This document shows, in pieces, positions 51,576 through 63,938 of a DNA stretch of 64,000 nt; within the stretch, counting starts at the first letter, position 1; each line of letters begins with the position of its first letter. A program made the translations under genes and the position numbers. The stretch is from Burhinus oedicnemus (lineage: Eukaryota; Chordata; Aves; Charadriiformes; Burhinidae), in the NCBI GenBank assembly GCA_008921705.1, contig VFFE01007644.1, forward strand, positions 1,694,871 through 1,758,870. The letters are read 5' to 3'. The notes beneath the pieces are model-generated. The model made no database searches. It was not told the origin of the DNA and saw nothing but the letters and a program-made list of their open reading frames with translations.

Positions 51576-54500
51576 CTGGGTATATTTATTTTTTTTAAAT
51601 TATAAATGCAGTTATAAAACGTGAAGTGCTTATGTACTGTACTTGGGAGAAAAGAAGGCATAAAAATCCCTCGGATTGGTTTTAATCACTTAAGTTTCTT
51701 TTGTTCAGGACATGTAAAAACCATCTACAACAAAAATGGAAGAACCTCAACCTTTACAGTCAGCCAAACAGGGAATTAGGTTGCTGTTCTCCACCTGACA
51801 GCAGCGCTCCCGTGCCACGCACTCTCAACAACAATAACCATTAAACAGCCATTGTTCATACTGTCTAAATGCCAACGGAAACATTACCATGCTTTCGTTT
51901 GATCTGATAATGTATCACCTGCAGGTATCGTCATAGCTCGCAAAACAAATCTCAAAGACAAGTTCAGGGTTATGAATCATTCTTTTAACTAGATAAATAC
52001 TGTCCTGGATATATCTAACAGCTACAGTGCACCATGTTAAGACATGTGTGGGCTGAAGGACTGGTTGCCTTCAAAATAAGATGTACTTTCAAATTATAAA
52101 ATGTATTCATTGCTAAGAATCCTTTTACAGAATCCTTTAAGAATCCTGTTAAAAATCAATTTTACAATAGTGCAATTTTTGATTATTTAAAAAAAGTTAC
52201 ATGAATGGGAAAGGGATTCTCAAAAACAATCCATTAATCTCTCTTCTAGGTCATAATGTTCAAACACATTTAAAACAAAATGCAGCTAAAATATAAACAC
52301 CTGATCAGCCAGGTCACTACGACAGCAAGCTCAGCAAGATGTCTCTCACGTTCCATTTAATTCATGATGTTCATACACAGTAAGCAAATTATTGATTGGA
52401 TGTAGGCAAGTTATTTATACTACTGTTGTTCAAGAGAATTTCTTAAATGCAGCTTGTCACCCATTATGTCAGAAACATTCACCGTTGCATATTCCATACG
52501 GATGCTGAAGGAAGGACTGCTTTGTCAGACTGCAGCGAGTCCAGGAGAGCACATGCTAGTGGTCTCGGTTTGTAAAGAGTTAAGCAATAACATGATCCTG
52601 GATATCACTAAGTCCAGTCTACCAGTCTTTCACATTACATAAATAATTCCATTGCAGTTTTATCGAACAGTAAACATTAAGGTGGAGAGATTAAACTGAT
52701 GTTTGTCAAGAAAGGATTAATGAAGATTAAAGTGGTCCATTTTTTGGTTACTAGATATTCCTTTGAATTAAACCACCACTAGATAATATCTCAATGTTTA
52801 AAAAGCAATGATTTGCCATTTTCTCCTGTAGTGTAACACAGTTGCCCACTGAAATTTTCCTTCAGCCAAACAGCACACATTCAGCAGAAGTTAATTGTTT
52901 TGCTAGTTCATCTTTGTTAAGCTGTGTTCTGAGTTACTGCTGTCAAAAACATACTTCAGTTCTATGTAAATACTTGAACTGGGAATCTACCTGCTTGACC
53001 CCAACCTAGTTTAAAAGATTTGCTCAAAGTTCTTCAAAACCATATAAAAACTAAGACACCCAGCCATGGGAGTTTTATATCATTTGAACATTCAGAAGAT
53101 AGTAACACGTTAAGTTCCTCATGTAGACTTAAATAGCTCCTTGTGCAGACCTATACAGTTAGAATGAGGTACATATTCTTTGAATTCATCCCTCAGAGTC
53201 CTCCTGTACTTGGTCCATTGATATGAAAACGCATTTCTGTTGAGGTGCTGGGCTCACTCCCTCCTCTCAGGGGTCTGAAGGAACATTTTGTATGAGCCGA
53301 TCTAAGAGGTCTTCATGCTACAGTACCTCTTAGAAGTTTCCATCTGCTCTGGAAGAGCATGGGGGGTGTGTTGTACCAATATTTACACACAGTAATTTTA
53401 TTTTAAGTGGTAAAACTGTCACAAAGAGCATACGTGACACAGACTGAAAAAAGATCAGTCAGGAAATGCTGGAGTTAGTGCCGAGGCCATTTGCAATTTG
53501 TACTGAAGGAAGATGAAAACAAAAGAAGAGATCATTGTGGTTTAGTTATTCAAGTCTTGCAGTTTTGCTGCCATAATTCATTTCCTTAATTATACTGAAA
53601 ATCATTTGCCCTGAGTGTTAACAGATTATTATTTTTTTTAAATGGTAATATATGTAAAAAGCCTTTGAGGCTTAATGAATTATGTAACATATGTTTTCCT
53701 TCACTAGGACTGGAGATCACTTGTGGAAATTTCATAAATACAGGAAATTATTATCGTAAGAACTTGGGGAAGTCAGGTTAGTTTAATAAACGTATCCCAC
53801 AAAACAAAAATAGTCCAGCAAATCCAGTGTGGCTTTTAGATCACGCTGTGAAGAAGAGTACACATCTGTAACAGCACATCAATATAGTCACATATTTTCA
53901 AGGATCATGCTGCACTTCCTGCAAATCTGAGAGCTGGACAAGACGTGAGACTGAGATGCACATATAGGTGGGAAATAAATTCGGAGAAGTAAGCAAAACA
54001 AATGCCAGCAACCCCTATCTTGCAATTCAGTCCCCTTGTACCTGTATCTCCAAGAACCTTTTAAGACTTCAGTTCCTTCACTAACTTTGAGTCTGGAACC
54101 TTTCTTTATTTAAAAGGAAAGCTTATGGTTCTGCATTTGCTCTAAGAGCTAGGGACTTTGAGATAACTACGGATAAAATTACGGGAGACTGAAAATAAAA
54201 ACTTGTGTCTTGGTATTACGAACTGGGTACTTAAATGCTATTGTTATCAGCAGAGATTATACACTGTTCTGGATTTTCTACCAAAACCAGAATTCCTGGA
54301 AATAAAGCTTTGTCACTCATCATCAAAACCGAGTTAACTTTAAATGTTTTGTGTTCTTTTTCTGCTCTATAGCATCCTAACTTCATTCTTCCCAGGAGGT
54401 GGAACATGTCTAAGGGACACACAGTCAGGGCAGAGGCATCTGCCAGTAAGGGCAGTCACTTCAACAGCCCGAACTACAACTCCCACATACACCTTTGTAC

Positions 54501-54885
54501 TGTTGTAGTACCAGAATGCTTCAGGTTTTGTGTGAAACTTCTCAGATTTTGATTTCCAGTGAAAAGGCAGATTTTTAAAATAGTTCTATCCACAGCTAAT
54601 GATAAGCATAATTCAGGGAACTTTTGACATTATCCCATTGAGTAGAAACAGCAAAATACTACTCTCAAGGAGACAGAAAATACATACAAATTCAAAACAT
54701 ACAGAGGCCTGAAGTGTCAGTTTTCAAATATGATTGTGATGACATCAGGCAAATGCTACTCACTGATGCAATTATGGAATGAAAAAAAAATTGGTGTCTA
54801 TTGGCCACAGAGAGCAGAGTTCTGCTAGTGCTAGGAACAATAACTACATGAAGATAAGCATGTTAGCTTAGTACACTAAAGATTT
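51576..54885. other. Gene-free AT-rich stretch
   Basis: Only the 10-bp inverted repeat at 53301 stands out. No gene or young repeat. Confidence 0.6.
53301..53334. other. Perfect 10-bp inverted repeat
   Basis: TCTAAGAGGT (53301-53310) and ACCTCTTAGA (53325-53334) pair exactly across a 14-base loop. The stem is too short for a microRNA precursor, and a handful of stems this long are expected by chance in a window of this size. Confidence 0.6.
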
Positions 54886-54941
54886 AAAAAAAAAAAAAAA
54901 AAAGAAAAAAACACACAAAAAAACCCCCAAACCAACAAAAA
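54886..54941 (+). repeat. A18 run with A/C-rich tail
   Basis: Eighteen A bases are followed by GAAAAAAACACACAAAAAAA, CCCCC and AAACCAACAAAA. Confidence 0.92.
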
Positions 54942-57062
54942 TCGTTCGTTCTCACCGAGATCTTAAAACTGCTAGACAAAGGCATAGGAAAAGAAAACGT
55001 TTAGTAAGGATTTCCTTAACCTGAGATACTTTTGTTTTTATAATTTAAAAATCTGTGTTATTTAAATACTCTAGAAAAATAACCAAAATGAATGATTAAA
55101 TGTAGTAAACAAATTGCTATTAAAAAAGCAAGCTATTTCAGCTGTATCAAGTTCAGCAAGTTTATACTTTCTTCATGAGAAATTCATCCTGGACGTGAAG
55201 AAAGTAGAGTTTGAAAATACCAATTAGGTGTCAAGTGTTGCAAGTAAGAAACTAAAACATACGCAAGACAGGGGAGGAACAAAGGAAACACTGTAGCAAC
55301 TGAAACTGGGTGTTGGGGTTTTTTTCCCCAGTTGCTTCTTACCATTGTTGTGCAGACATAAACGGTCCCAGCGTAACAGCGCCTCAGTAACTGGTACCCA
55401 CTGGGGACACGGTGTGTTTCCCTTCTCGGAACTATTAGAACCATACATTTTCCCCAACTCCCCATTTCTAGAACAGTTAAAAACATTAGAGACTTGTAAC
55501 AGTCACTTTAAATACACAACCCCTTCTTTAAAAAGGCAAGGGACTATGTTTTTCTCTCTGGAAAACAGAATTGATTGGTGTTACGGTAAGTTCCAGTCAC
55601 CTCATTTTTCTTTCTAATCTCCGAGGACCTCGACGTTGTACTTCACGTACCACCTCACCCCGCTCCCCAAGAGCCACGCGTTTCGAAGGCTGTGAATGTT
55701 TGGTTGTGCCTTTTGCGAACATGCAAAAAAACCCAAACCAGCTGAATTTGCAAGTGTCACGAAGTTCACATTGTCACTTTGCTTTAATATTCTTAGTCTT
55801 GCACTTGTTCATTCTACTGCGCTAATTATATCAACACCACTCAAAAATAGCGTGCAAATGAAGCTGCCTATGGGAGCAAAGAAAAGGCAAACTGGCAGGA
55901 TATCAGCAAAACCATGTGAAATAAATAATACGGTGCATTCCTGTGTTCTCTCACAGGAACTGGACACCAATACTTTAAGCCATATTCACAAAATCTCCAC
56001 AAAGTCTGATTTTTACAGCTCTAAAGTCACTCATTTCCAGAAATCCTCTCTTGTCCCCACTCCCCCAGAAGAGCAATGGCCAATGAGCTGGATTATCATA
56101 AATTCAGCAATCAAATTTACATGGCTCTGGAGATGCAAGTAAAATGAGTATTGTGTCTTCATTTCCTTTGTGGCACTTTATCAACCTGTTCCTCTGCCGA
56201 TGGTAGAAGTCAATAAAATCCTATTAACACTAAGATCTTGTATTAAGTTTGACAGTTTACAAATTGCAGGGGTTTTCATTTCAAATATGAGCAGCTTGAG
56301 ATACTCTGGAGTTTCACTGTATAAAATTGTTAAAGTTTGAATAAAGTTGATAAAATAATTTGTGTGTATTTTTTCCTCTCCTTTTAAAGAAGGCAGCAGA
56401 AGCAAATCAGACAAAAAACCCTATAATCCTTCCTGAGAGATTCACACTATTCTAAGCGGGAAGTTCAGAAGAATCATAACAGATCTATATTTAGAGCAAA
56501 ACATTCACCTGATCTCTCTGTGGGCCTGATCCAACTGCTATTTGAAAATAACACAATCCTTTCTACGGACTTCATGGGTTTTATGTCAGGCTCTGTTGCT
56601 CTCTACAATCACTCATTTTGCAAGAGTGGTTACTTGTAACACACCCTGAGAGAGAAAGGCTTAGAGCAACTGAACCTTTAAAAAGGTAAATAAATAGAGA
56701 TACCAGCAGCAGGGATGGAGTTGGCACCCGCAGAAACAGCAATCAAGGGTATGGCTGACCAGCTGGTAAACCAATTAGGAATTATGCCAGAACAAACTTG
56801 GGGACAAATCTAAAGCTATTCCTGCAATTAGGCAAATTGCCATCATTTCTGCACTTATCCACCTGGTGATTTAAATTCCTGTTAAATATTATTTGAAGAA
56901 AATAAACACCAGTCCCAGCTGGTGCTATTCTTCCAGTACTAACTTTCTTCATTGAAGAATGTTCTCTCGGAGAGGAACATGGTAGCAGAAGTCACTTAAG
57001 CAAGATCTAGAAAACTCTCCTAAACAAGAAATGTAAATCCAAAGCAGGCGACTGAAAACGTG
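54942..57062. other. Gene-free stretch holding the longest open frame
   Basis: The longest ATG frame of the window (148 codons, 55696-56142 +) lies here. It has mixed, low-bias composition, no recognisable domain, no conserved neighbours and an overlapping frame in another phase at 55571-55825, so I treat it as chance. About 56750-56950 may be conserved non-coding DNA (see findings). Confidence 0.6.
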
Positions 57063-57240
57063 AAAGAAGGGGGAAGGGAATATACAAATCTCGGTGATTT
57101 CCTGAACAGCCTACGAGGGTAAAAAAAAAAAAAAAAAAAAAAAAGGAGGGGCGCAGGGGGGGAAGCAGAAAGGGAGAATGGAAACAGAAGTAGAGGGAAA
57201 TGGAGGAGCAGGAGGAGACAGAGAGAAATGCGATAACAGC
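57063..57240 (+). repeat. A24 run and polypurine tract
   Basis: A24 (57121-57144) is followed by roughly 90 bases that are almost all purine, with GGAGGGG, a G8-type run near 57156 and repeated GGAGGAG/GAGAGA words. The 15 bases starting at 57065 are also purine-rich. Long purine strands of this kind can form triplexes in vitro. The 62-codon frame at 57178-57366 depends on this biased composition. Confidence 0.85.
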
Positions 57241-57568
57241 AAAATTAAAGATGGGGTGCAGGACACTGCTAAGAGTCAGCAGAGAACAGAGCTAAGCAGA
57301 GAAGAAATAAGTGAAGCAGCAGCTAGGAGGGCAGCTTCCCTTTACACTGTTTCTTTAGCCTTTTAAAAAGAAAAGTGCTCAGCCTCATGTGACACGGACT
57401 GGGAACTGTGGAAGAGTTCCTATTACAATTACAACAGCAAGCAAGGTTTAATACAGCTTTCGGTTAGGTGCTGATATTCTTTTCAAAACCTTCCCCAAGT
57501 CTACAGTACCATTTTTGAACAAGTCCATAATATCTTTTATTCCTAGTAAAAGATATTGCAAAATTACT

Positions 57569-57672
57569 GGGGGGGGTTTTGTTTTGGGTGGGTTTTTTTT
57601 TTTGTTTGGTTGGTTTTTTTGGTTGTTTTGGGGTTTTTTGTGGGGTTTTTTAATTATTTTTTATTTTTTTAA
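57569..57672 (+). repeat. T/G-rich low-complexity tract
   Basis: This tract is almost pure T and G for about 100 bases. It starts with a G8 run (57569-57576) and has GGGTGGG at 57586-57592, then TTGG words and two GGGG runs. It is the same type of repeat as the A/C tracts but on the other strand. The 75-codon frame over it (GGGFFFLFGWFFWLFWGF-like) is a translation of the low-complexity sequence. Confidence 0.93.
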
Positions 57673-60600
57673 GAATAAGGACTTCCCAAATATTCACACA
57701 CACACACCACCCGTACTTCAATGTCATCATTGCTTTGAATAGGCTTTGAGATTCAGGGAGAATCCTCATTCTTACATTTCATTTCTAATTGTCTTTACTC
57801 TTGCTTTTCTGCTTAACAAAGAAGAACTGTTCAAAGCTTTTTTTGCCTTTTTTTTTTTTAGTATACAATCTCAAAGTCTGTCAAAAATGTAGTACTTACT
57901 GGACACCTGAAGGATACGGGTTCTTCTGATTATTAGTTAATTTACTGAATCAGGATAGCACCACTCAAACAGATGATCTGATCAGAAAACAATTACGGGT
58001 TTTGTATCAACACCCTTTTTAATACTAACAATTCAAAACATTGCATAGAGTTTGTGGCTATACATAGATTCCCCAGATCACCACTCACTGCATAAGACAG
58101 TCTTGGACTGCTCACAAGGCAGAGTGGGAGGTTTTATTTTGAGGCAAACATTGCCTCTAGTAAGGATGTTTGCACACAGCAAAAACTTGCCAGTGTTTAA
58201 GGCCAGAAGCATTCCTAACACCCACTTACAAACATTCAAATATCTTTTTTGCCTAGACACTGTGCTTTATGACAGAACAGAAAACTTCTCCTGCTTCAAG
58301 TAATTACGCCCAGATACGATACCAGGTAGATCGTACTTAGCCCCCTATCCATCACACTGACTGGATAGTTATTCAGCTATGCCAATAGTGCCTCAGGTAT
58401 CCACAGACCCTCTAAAGTTGCTGCCCTGACATCTGATGCTGTCTGCTCTCCTCTCGCTGTCCTTGAGCTCAGGGTACAAGGACAGAGTGGCAGAATGCTG
58501 TGAATTCAGCACCGCAGTAAATTTATTGGCTTTGCTGCTTTAAGTGGGTAGAAGTACAATCTTGCAGGCTTAAATTTCCCCCTAAGGAGCACAACAAAAA
58601 GATGCCTTTCTATGGTGCTTAGAGAACATAATCTGCTTGTGCAGGTAGAATTTCAGGTGTGAAAACTGAACAATATACTTACTTATTTTATTTATTTGTA
58701 GTGGATGACCTATCTAAATTGCCAGTTAAAGCTTACAGTAGGACAACTGAAACCTTTATACTGCCAATCTACACCCCAATACCAACCATAGTTAAGGTCA
58801 GGACTTGAAAATAAAACACAAAGCCGGGAAAATAAAAGCCATATGAAAGCCTCTCTTCACAAGACATTGGTTGAGGTTTGTACTATGTCACCTGATCAAA
58901 CCTATGCATTCAAAGTTACACATTCAACATGTAAGATCTGGTGAGCCACACTCCTTTACCTCAGGTACAGTGTATTCTTGAGCAACTGGTACGCACTAAG
59001 AATAGATTGTGTTAAGTGCCCGAATCTCTGAAGAAAAGAAGGGATCTTAATATTGTTCCCCAACCAAAACTGAAATAACTGCATGCTGTCAAGTTAGCAG
59101 TGAAATATAAATACAGTGCACAGGACTGACCTTCTCACTGCCTTCTTGTGATATCGATACGAGTGATGCATTTTTAGCTTTATATCAGGAAACAACATCT
59201 CAACATGCTTTGGTATTTTACTGCCGTGCTGACTAACAAAACGCAGCGTGTGACCCCTTTTATTTTCTGGTTCATTAGTTTCATGTTCTTATTTACATGC
59301 CATACGTTTTAAATCTGATGGTACCAACAGACAGCTCAGAATATGCTGTATTTAAAAGATACTAGCTTAGTCTTTGATTTCATAAAAGTCTATTTTCAAA
59401 AAATTAGCTGTGTATGTGTGTATTTTTTTAATGCATAACGTAACAGTCAAACAAAGGAGAGGCAAAGAAGACAGAATGACAGATTCTTCTGCGTTTTCCA
59501 ACCTGGGGAAACAACCCATTGTGCCCTTGCAAAAGTTTATTTTGTACACTCTGCTGGAATGGGCATGGACTTTGTTTCTTTGCTGCAAAATCTGACAATG
59601 CAATGGCCTCACATAGAGGGCCAGATGCTCAGCTAGCACCAAGTGACAGAAGCCCATCAATCTTCACATCTGACTGTGTGTGCATCTAATTGCACTCCTA
59701 AGTTCTACCAAGGAGAGACAAAGTCTCCAGCGTGTTCCGCTATTCCACCAAACTCTGCTTTTGCTCATCCTGTGATTTCAAATGATGCTGGGAAGCCCTA
59801 ACTGCACTGTTGCTTTGCAGCAAATGAGAAATAAGAATCTTCTCGCAGTTTGCCACTATCATAACTTCAATGATTTTTCTTCACCTACCAGAGTAATTGA
59901 TTTTGTATGATAATCAACAACTGTCATATCAACTGCTAGACTTCTTACTGTTTAGCACTGTCCTGTGAGTGGCTGACAACATGCTATTAAGTTACTAAAG
60001 AGATAAGAGTCATGTTTTCAAACAGGAAAGAACAGTATCTAATAACTGATTTTTGTTCTCACTGAAATAGTTAACATGTTGCAGATGCCACAAAATAATG
60101 AAGTTGAGCCCAAACAACTATTTCCTGCCATTAATTGTTTAGACCTAGGAATAACTACCGCTCACAGATGAAAAACTCCACACCAAACAGAAAAATCTGC
60201 TACCTGTTGATGACAAACTGTAACTTTAAAAGTATGATTTACTTTTTTTAACAAAAAAAAAATTGTTCAATAAAAGCTATAAGCATACTTCAAAATTGTG
60301 TGGGGTTTTATTTTAAACGAAGACTTTATTCTTTCTTCATGGTTAGCCTCTTTTATCTATACAACATATATTTTATTAGAATTTAAGAGAAAAGTGCATA
60401 TTGAAATACACTCCATCCTGTCTGGATTAGTTGATTAAATGAAAGCTTTTGTTTCACATGAATCTAGTATGTTGGAGTCCTTGACTTTATCTCCTCTATA
60501 TAAGAAAAAATAAGAATGTTTTATAAATACAGGCCTTTAAAAGGGAAGTACTCCACAAGGTAACAGAAAAGATTTAGGTATACATCTGCCTGCCTTCATT

Positions 60601-60849
60601 TCTTAGTTGTTGTTTGCTTTTTTTATTTTTCCCCAGCAACGCATCTCCCTCCTAAACCAACAGAACTCACTGGTTAAGTCTTTGACTTCCTTAGCCCCTT
60701 ATGCTTTCACTGATTCAGCAGGAACGCTGTCAGACACCTGGTGCTTTGCTGCTCCTGAGTAGTCCAATTATCACTTGGATTGCATCAAAATTAGGTTCTT
60801 TTTACAAATGGCTCAGCTGCCCTCTCTTGAGATTATTTTCATGCTCAAA
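57673..60849. other. Gene-free AT-rich stretch
   Basis: No recognised repeat or gene, apart from a short (CA)n-like run at 57698-57707 and a T12 run at 57848-57859. Confidence 0.6.
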
Positions 60850-61062
60850 CAGTGGCTCTCGAACAAGGGGTGGCGTACGATGTATCTAAAGCAAATTTCA
60901 TCTGCCTCTCTTTTCATAGCTTACAACTGCGCAGAGTAACTGAGCCTGGGAAACAGGCAAATAGGAGCAAAGATGTGAGAAACAAACGCAAAGGAGACAG
61001 AAAGCCACCATTACAGAAAATAAGAGACAACAGGGCAGCTCCAAAACAGTTGAGAATCACTG
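60850..61062. mobile_element. hAT-like non-autonomous DNA transposon fossil
   Basis: The left end reads CAGTGGCTCTCGAAC at 60850-60864. The right end, read on the - strand from 61062, gives CAGTGATTCTCAACTG. Both are close to CAGTGGTTCTCAACC, the terminal inverted repeat of many vertebrate hAT (Charlie-type) elements. The 213-base interior has no transposase, so this would be a non-autonomous MITE-type copy. The expected 8-base target duplication is not convincing (TGCTCAAA on the left, CAGTAGAA on the right), as may happen in an old copy. The open frames at 60852-61229 (+) and 60914-61114 (-) overlap it and are dismissed. Confidence 0.5.
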
Positions 61063-61119
61063 CAGTAGAACTGCAGGACCGGTTAATCTTCTCTAGCTCA
61101 ACAGCTAGAGGCACTGCAG

Positions 61120-61240
61120 TTCAATGTACTTCTGCCCACTGCCCTTCCCTCCCTGTACTACTGCACTGCACGCGTGGGCAGCGCTGCCTAGCACAGCTCC
61201 ACTCCTCCCCAGACGCTTCCCAGCAGTAATCTGCAAAGCG
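61120..61240. other. GC-richer patch after hAT-like fossil
   Basis: CCCTTCCCTCCCTG and GCACGCGTGGGCAGCGCTGC stand out from AT-rich flanks. The end of the 125-codon frame (60852-61229) lies here, without a recognised domain. Confidence 0.35.
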
Positions 61241-63938
61241 TTCAGAGGACTTTACCCTTATTCTAATCATGCTTCACAAATAACACCTTAAGGCAAATAC
61301 AGAGCATGTTCCATGCTGTCGTATTAAAAAAATCGGTTCTGGCTACCAGTCAACATACTATGAACAGAGAATGGCAAACTTTTCTAAACATGGGATTATT
61401 TTAAAATACCTTTTCTCCACTTAAAAAAAAATTATCCAAAATCAGTTTTTAGAGGCAGCTGATGATCTGAACAGCATTCTTCAAACAAACACTAAGTAAA
61501 ACTCAAGCCACGTTTGTGAACAGAACAGAATGTGCAGCAGACAAACACTCACAAATAACTCAGCAGTCTTAGGTTACCTGTAGCATTCTTCTTTTAAGCA
61601 AGTCTCATCAGATAAATAAGAACAGTTTAGTGCTGGAATTGGATGAAACGGTAAGGCATCTAGTTTAATAAAGTGTTCATGTTCTTGATCAGAATATTAC
61701 ATTAAAGCTGTGGTCAGGTTAAATTGAATTCTTTAAAAGAATAATGAGATTTGGCCACAGTACTGAGAAAAATTATTTCATAATAAACCAAAGTACAGAG
61801 AATGTATTTGAGGTAATGCTAGGAATCAGTAAATTCACGTGCTTCTCCCTTTAAGAAATACAATTTGCTGTTACACTAATCTGATGCTTTTAGTTTTCTT
61901 TATGAATTAAGTTGTCCTCCCTTTAAAAGCTCAAGTTCAATAAAACTCTTCTCTAAGCATTAAGCAGACACAACATTTCCTCAAAAACCATTGTCTTTTC
62001 AGTCTGAAGAGGCCTAATTTGAATAATACACAAAGTAAGATAGGCATAGGGATAGTTGCCCTAATTTTCTCTAAAACAATCAAGATAACCAGCCATGACA
62101 ATTAGAGCATTGACGAGTTACAAAATCTGCTAATCTGAGTATCAAGACAAAAATCAAAACAAACAGAAAAAAACATAAGAAGTTTCTTTTAGATATTTGC
62201 TCTATTTGTTTTCAGGTATTGCGCTGGGACAGGCTAGTTAAGTCCTATCTGTGAGTTCACAATCAAAACCTCTATCTTACCTATAAATACAATTAGTAAA
62301 ACTGCCCTCAGAAGCCTTACATTTTTTTAAAAATCTCAAGACATTACAGAAGAATTTGAGGCTGATATTCTAGAACATTCAAATATACTTATTTCAGGCT
62401 TTGTCCTTAATCATATGTTTTGTTTGAATAACTTCAAGTATAGCGCTCATGTCACATCCAGTGATGTAATATAATAGTCACTTCCTATTTTCAATTGATT
62501 TCACGCTCCCATTCAGCCATTTTTATGCCCCCCCGGTGACTAATTACTTTTGAGACAGTATGAAGTGTATAAAAAAAAAAATCCTGTTACATACATAAAA
62601 ACTTTCCAAAGTATAGTGGACATAAGAAATGATGCCACTGACAGAAGCGATAGGCAAATAAAGACTCAGAAGTTAATTATCTAGAATAAAAGCAAACTTT
62701 AGTTTCTACAAACTAAAAACTGGGTTTCTCATATTGAAATATATGCAAGAAGGACCTAGGAAAATACCTGCAAAATAAAAAAAAAATACATACATAAGAA
62801 AAGCAATACTTACGCAAAATAATTTAAAATTTAACACAACGTTGCAAACATTAAGAGCTTCCTTCCAGAGGAAGTTTTGCTACTTCCACCCCCATCAACT
62901 GGTAACAGAAACAGGAAAAAAAAACCAGACAAAAAACCCTGTACATTTGAACTCTTATATAGCCAGTTTGGACTACTAGTAAAACAAATTTTTAAACAAA
63001 AAATTCAGGGCTTTTACTATGATCATTTAGGAGTCCACGTCTATTTAGGAATGTACTTCAAGAGAATGTAACATAATAATACAATGTAAAATGTGCATCA
63101 AATATGCCGCTTAATAAAGTCACCAGCTACAGCAATTTTTTTGCTTATCAACAGCTATTTTACAACACTGACCAGGATTAAAAAGGCAGCTCCAGTTATA
63201 AAAGAACATCTCTGCTTTCAACCTCTATTCCCATATGTTTACACTATCTGTTCAAAGACCTATTAGATCTAAAGTCTTTGATATATGACCAGCTACTTCT
63301 GCACAGCTTTTTGTTAACCGAAATCTAAACCCAGCGGGGAAAAGGACAAATCAGTTCTTTTATCAAGTGTTTTCGGTATCAATTTACTATGAACAGGCAC
63401 GTTCTTTGCTTTTTCAGTGCTGCGGTACATTATGAGTTTAGAAGAAGGACAAGTGAAGAAGAATAGAATTCAGCTCTTTACTAGTACGTTTTTAAATTTA
63501 TTATTCCTGAGTAACATAACCATGAGTGGTTCTATTTTTGAATAAAGAATCCAGTGAAAAGTTCTGGACATACATGTTGGATACCGATACTTGTTTCTCC
63601 TGACAAACACCGCTCCTGAAGTGAAAGCCAGTCTGTTGGGACCTGTTCATGCAGAGGTGACCTCTGGAATCAGACCCTCCTTATGCCAAGTACTTAAAGA
63701 ACTGAGAAACAAGCTTCAGATTTAATTCAGACATCTCCCATTTATACAAGAAATGAGAGGCACATTAAGTCAGGAATTAGTAAATAAGAAACATCCAGCA
63801 CATTTTCATTTGTTCATTGAATGAAGAGAGAGAGCTTCTCTTTCAAAACCTAAGAACTCATGAATTTTGGTGTGACTATGCTTTAGCGTTTCTAGTATAT
63901 CCCAGACAGAGCCTAAACTGCAATATACTCCTACATTT
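61241..63938. other. Gene-free AT-rich stretch
   Basis: AT-rich DNA with an A11 run at 62571-62581 and the weak A/C tract at 62910. No gene or RNA recognised. Confidence 0.6.
62910..62940 (+). repeat. Short A/C-rich tract
   Basis: An A9 run is followed by CCAGACAAAAAACCCTG. This is the weakest member of the A/C tract group. Confidence 0.7.

Noticed and set aside
53301..53334. 10-bp hairpin considered as an RNA gene
   Set aside because: Too short for a microRNA precursor, and several such stems are expected by chance.
55696..56142. Longest open frame, 148 codons (+)
   Set aside because: No domain or signal recognised, an overlapping frame in another phase, and a length within chance for 64 kb of six-frame sequence.
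57515..57742. Frame with Gly/Phe/Trp-rich segment
   Set aside because: It is a direct translation of the T/G-rich low-complexity tract.
60852..61229. 125-codon basic frame (+)
   Set aside because: More than half lies inside the hAT-like fossil and the rest in a GC-rich patch; no domain.
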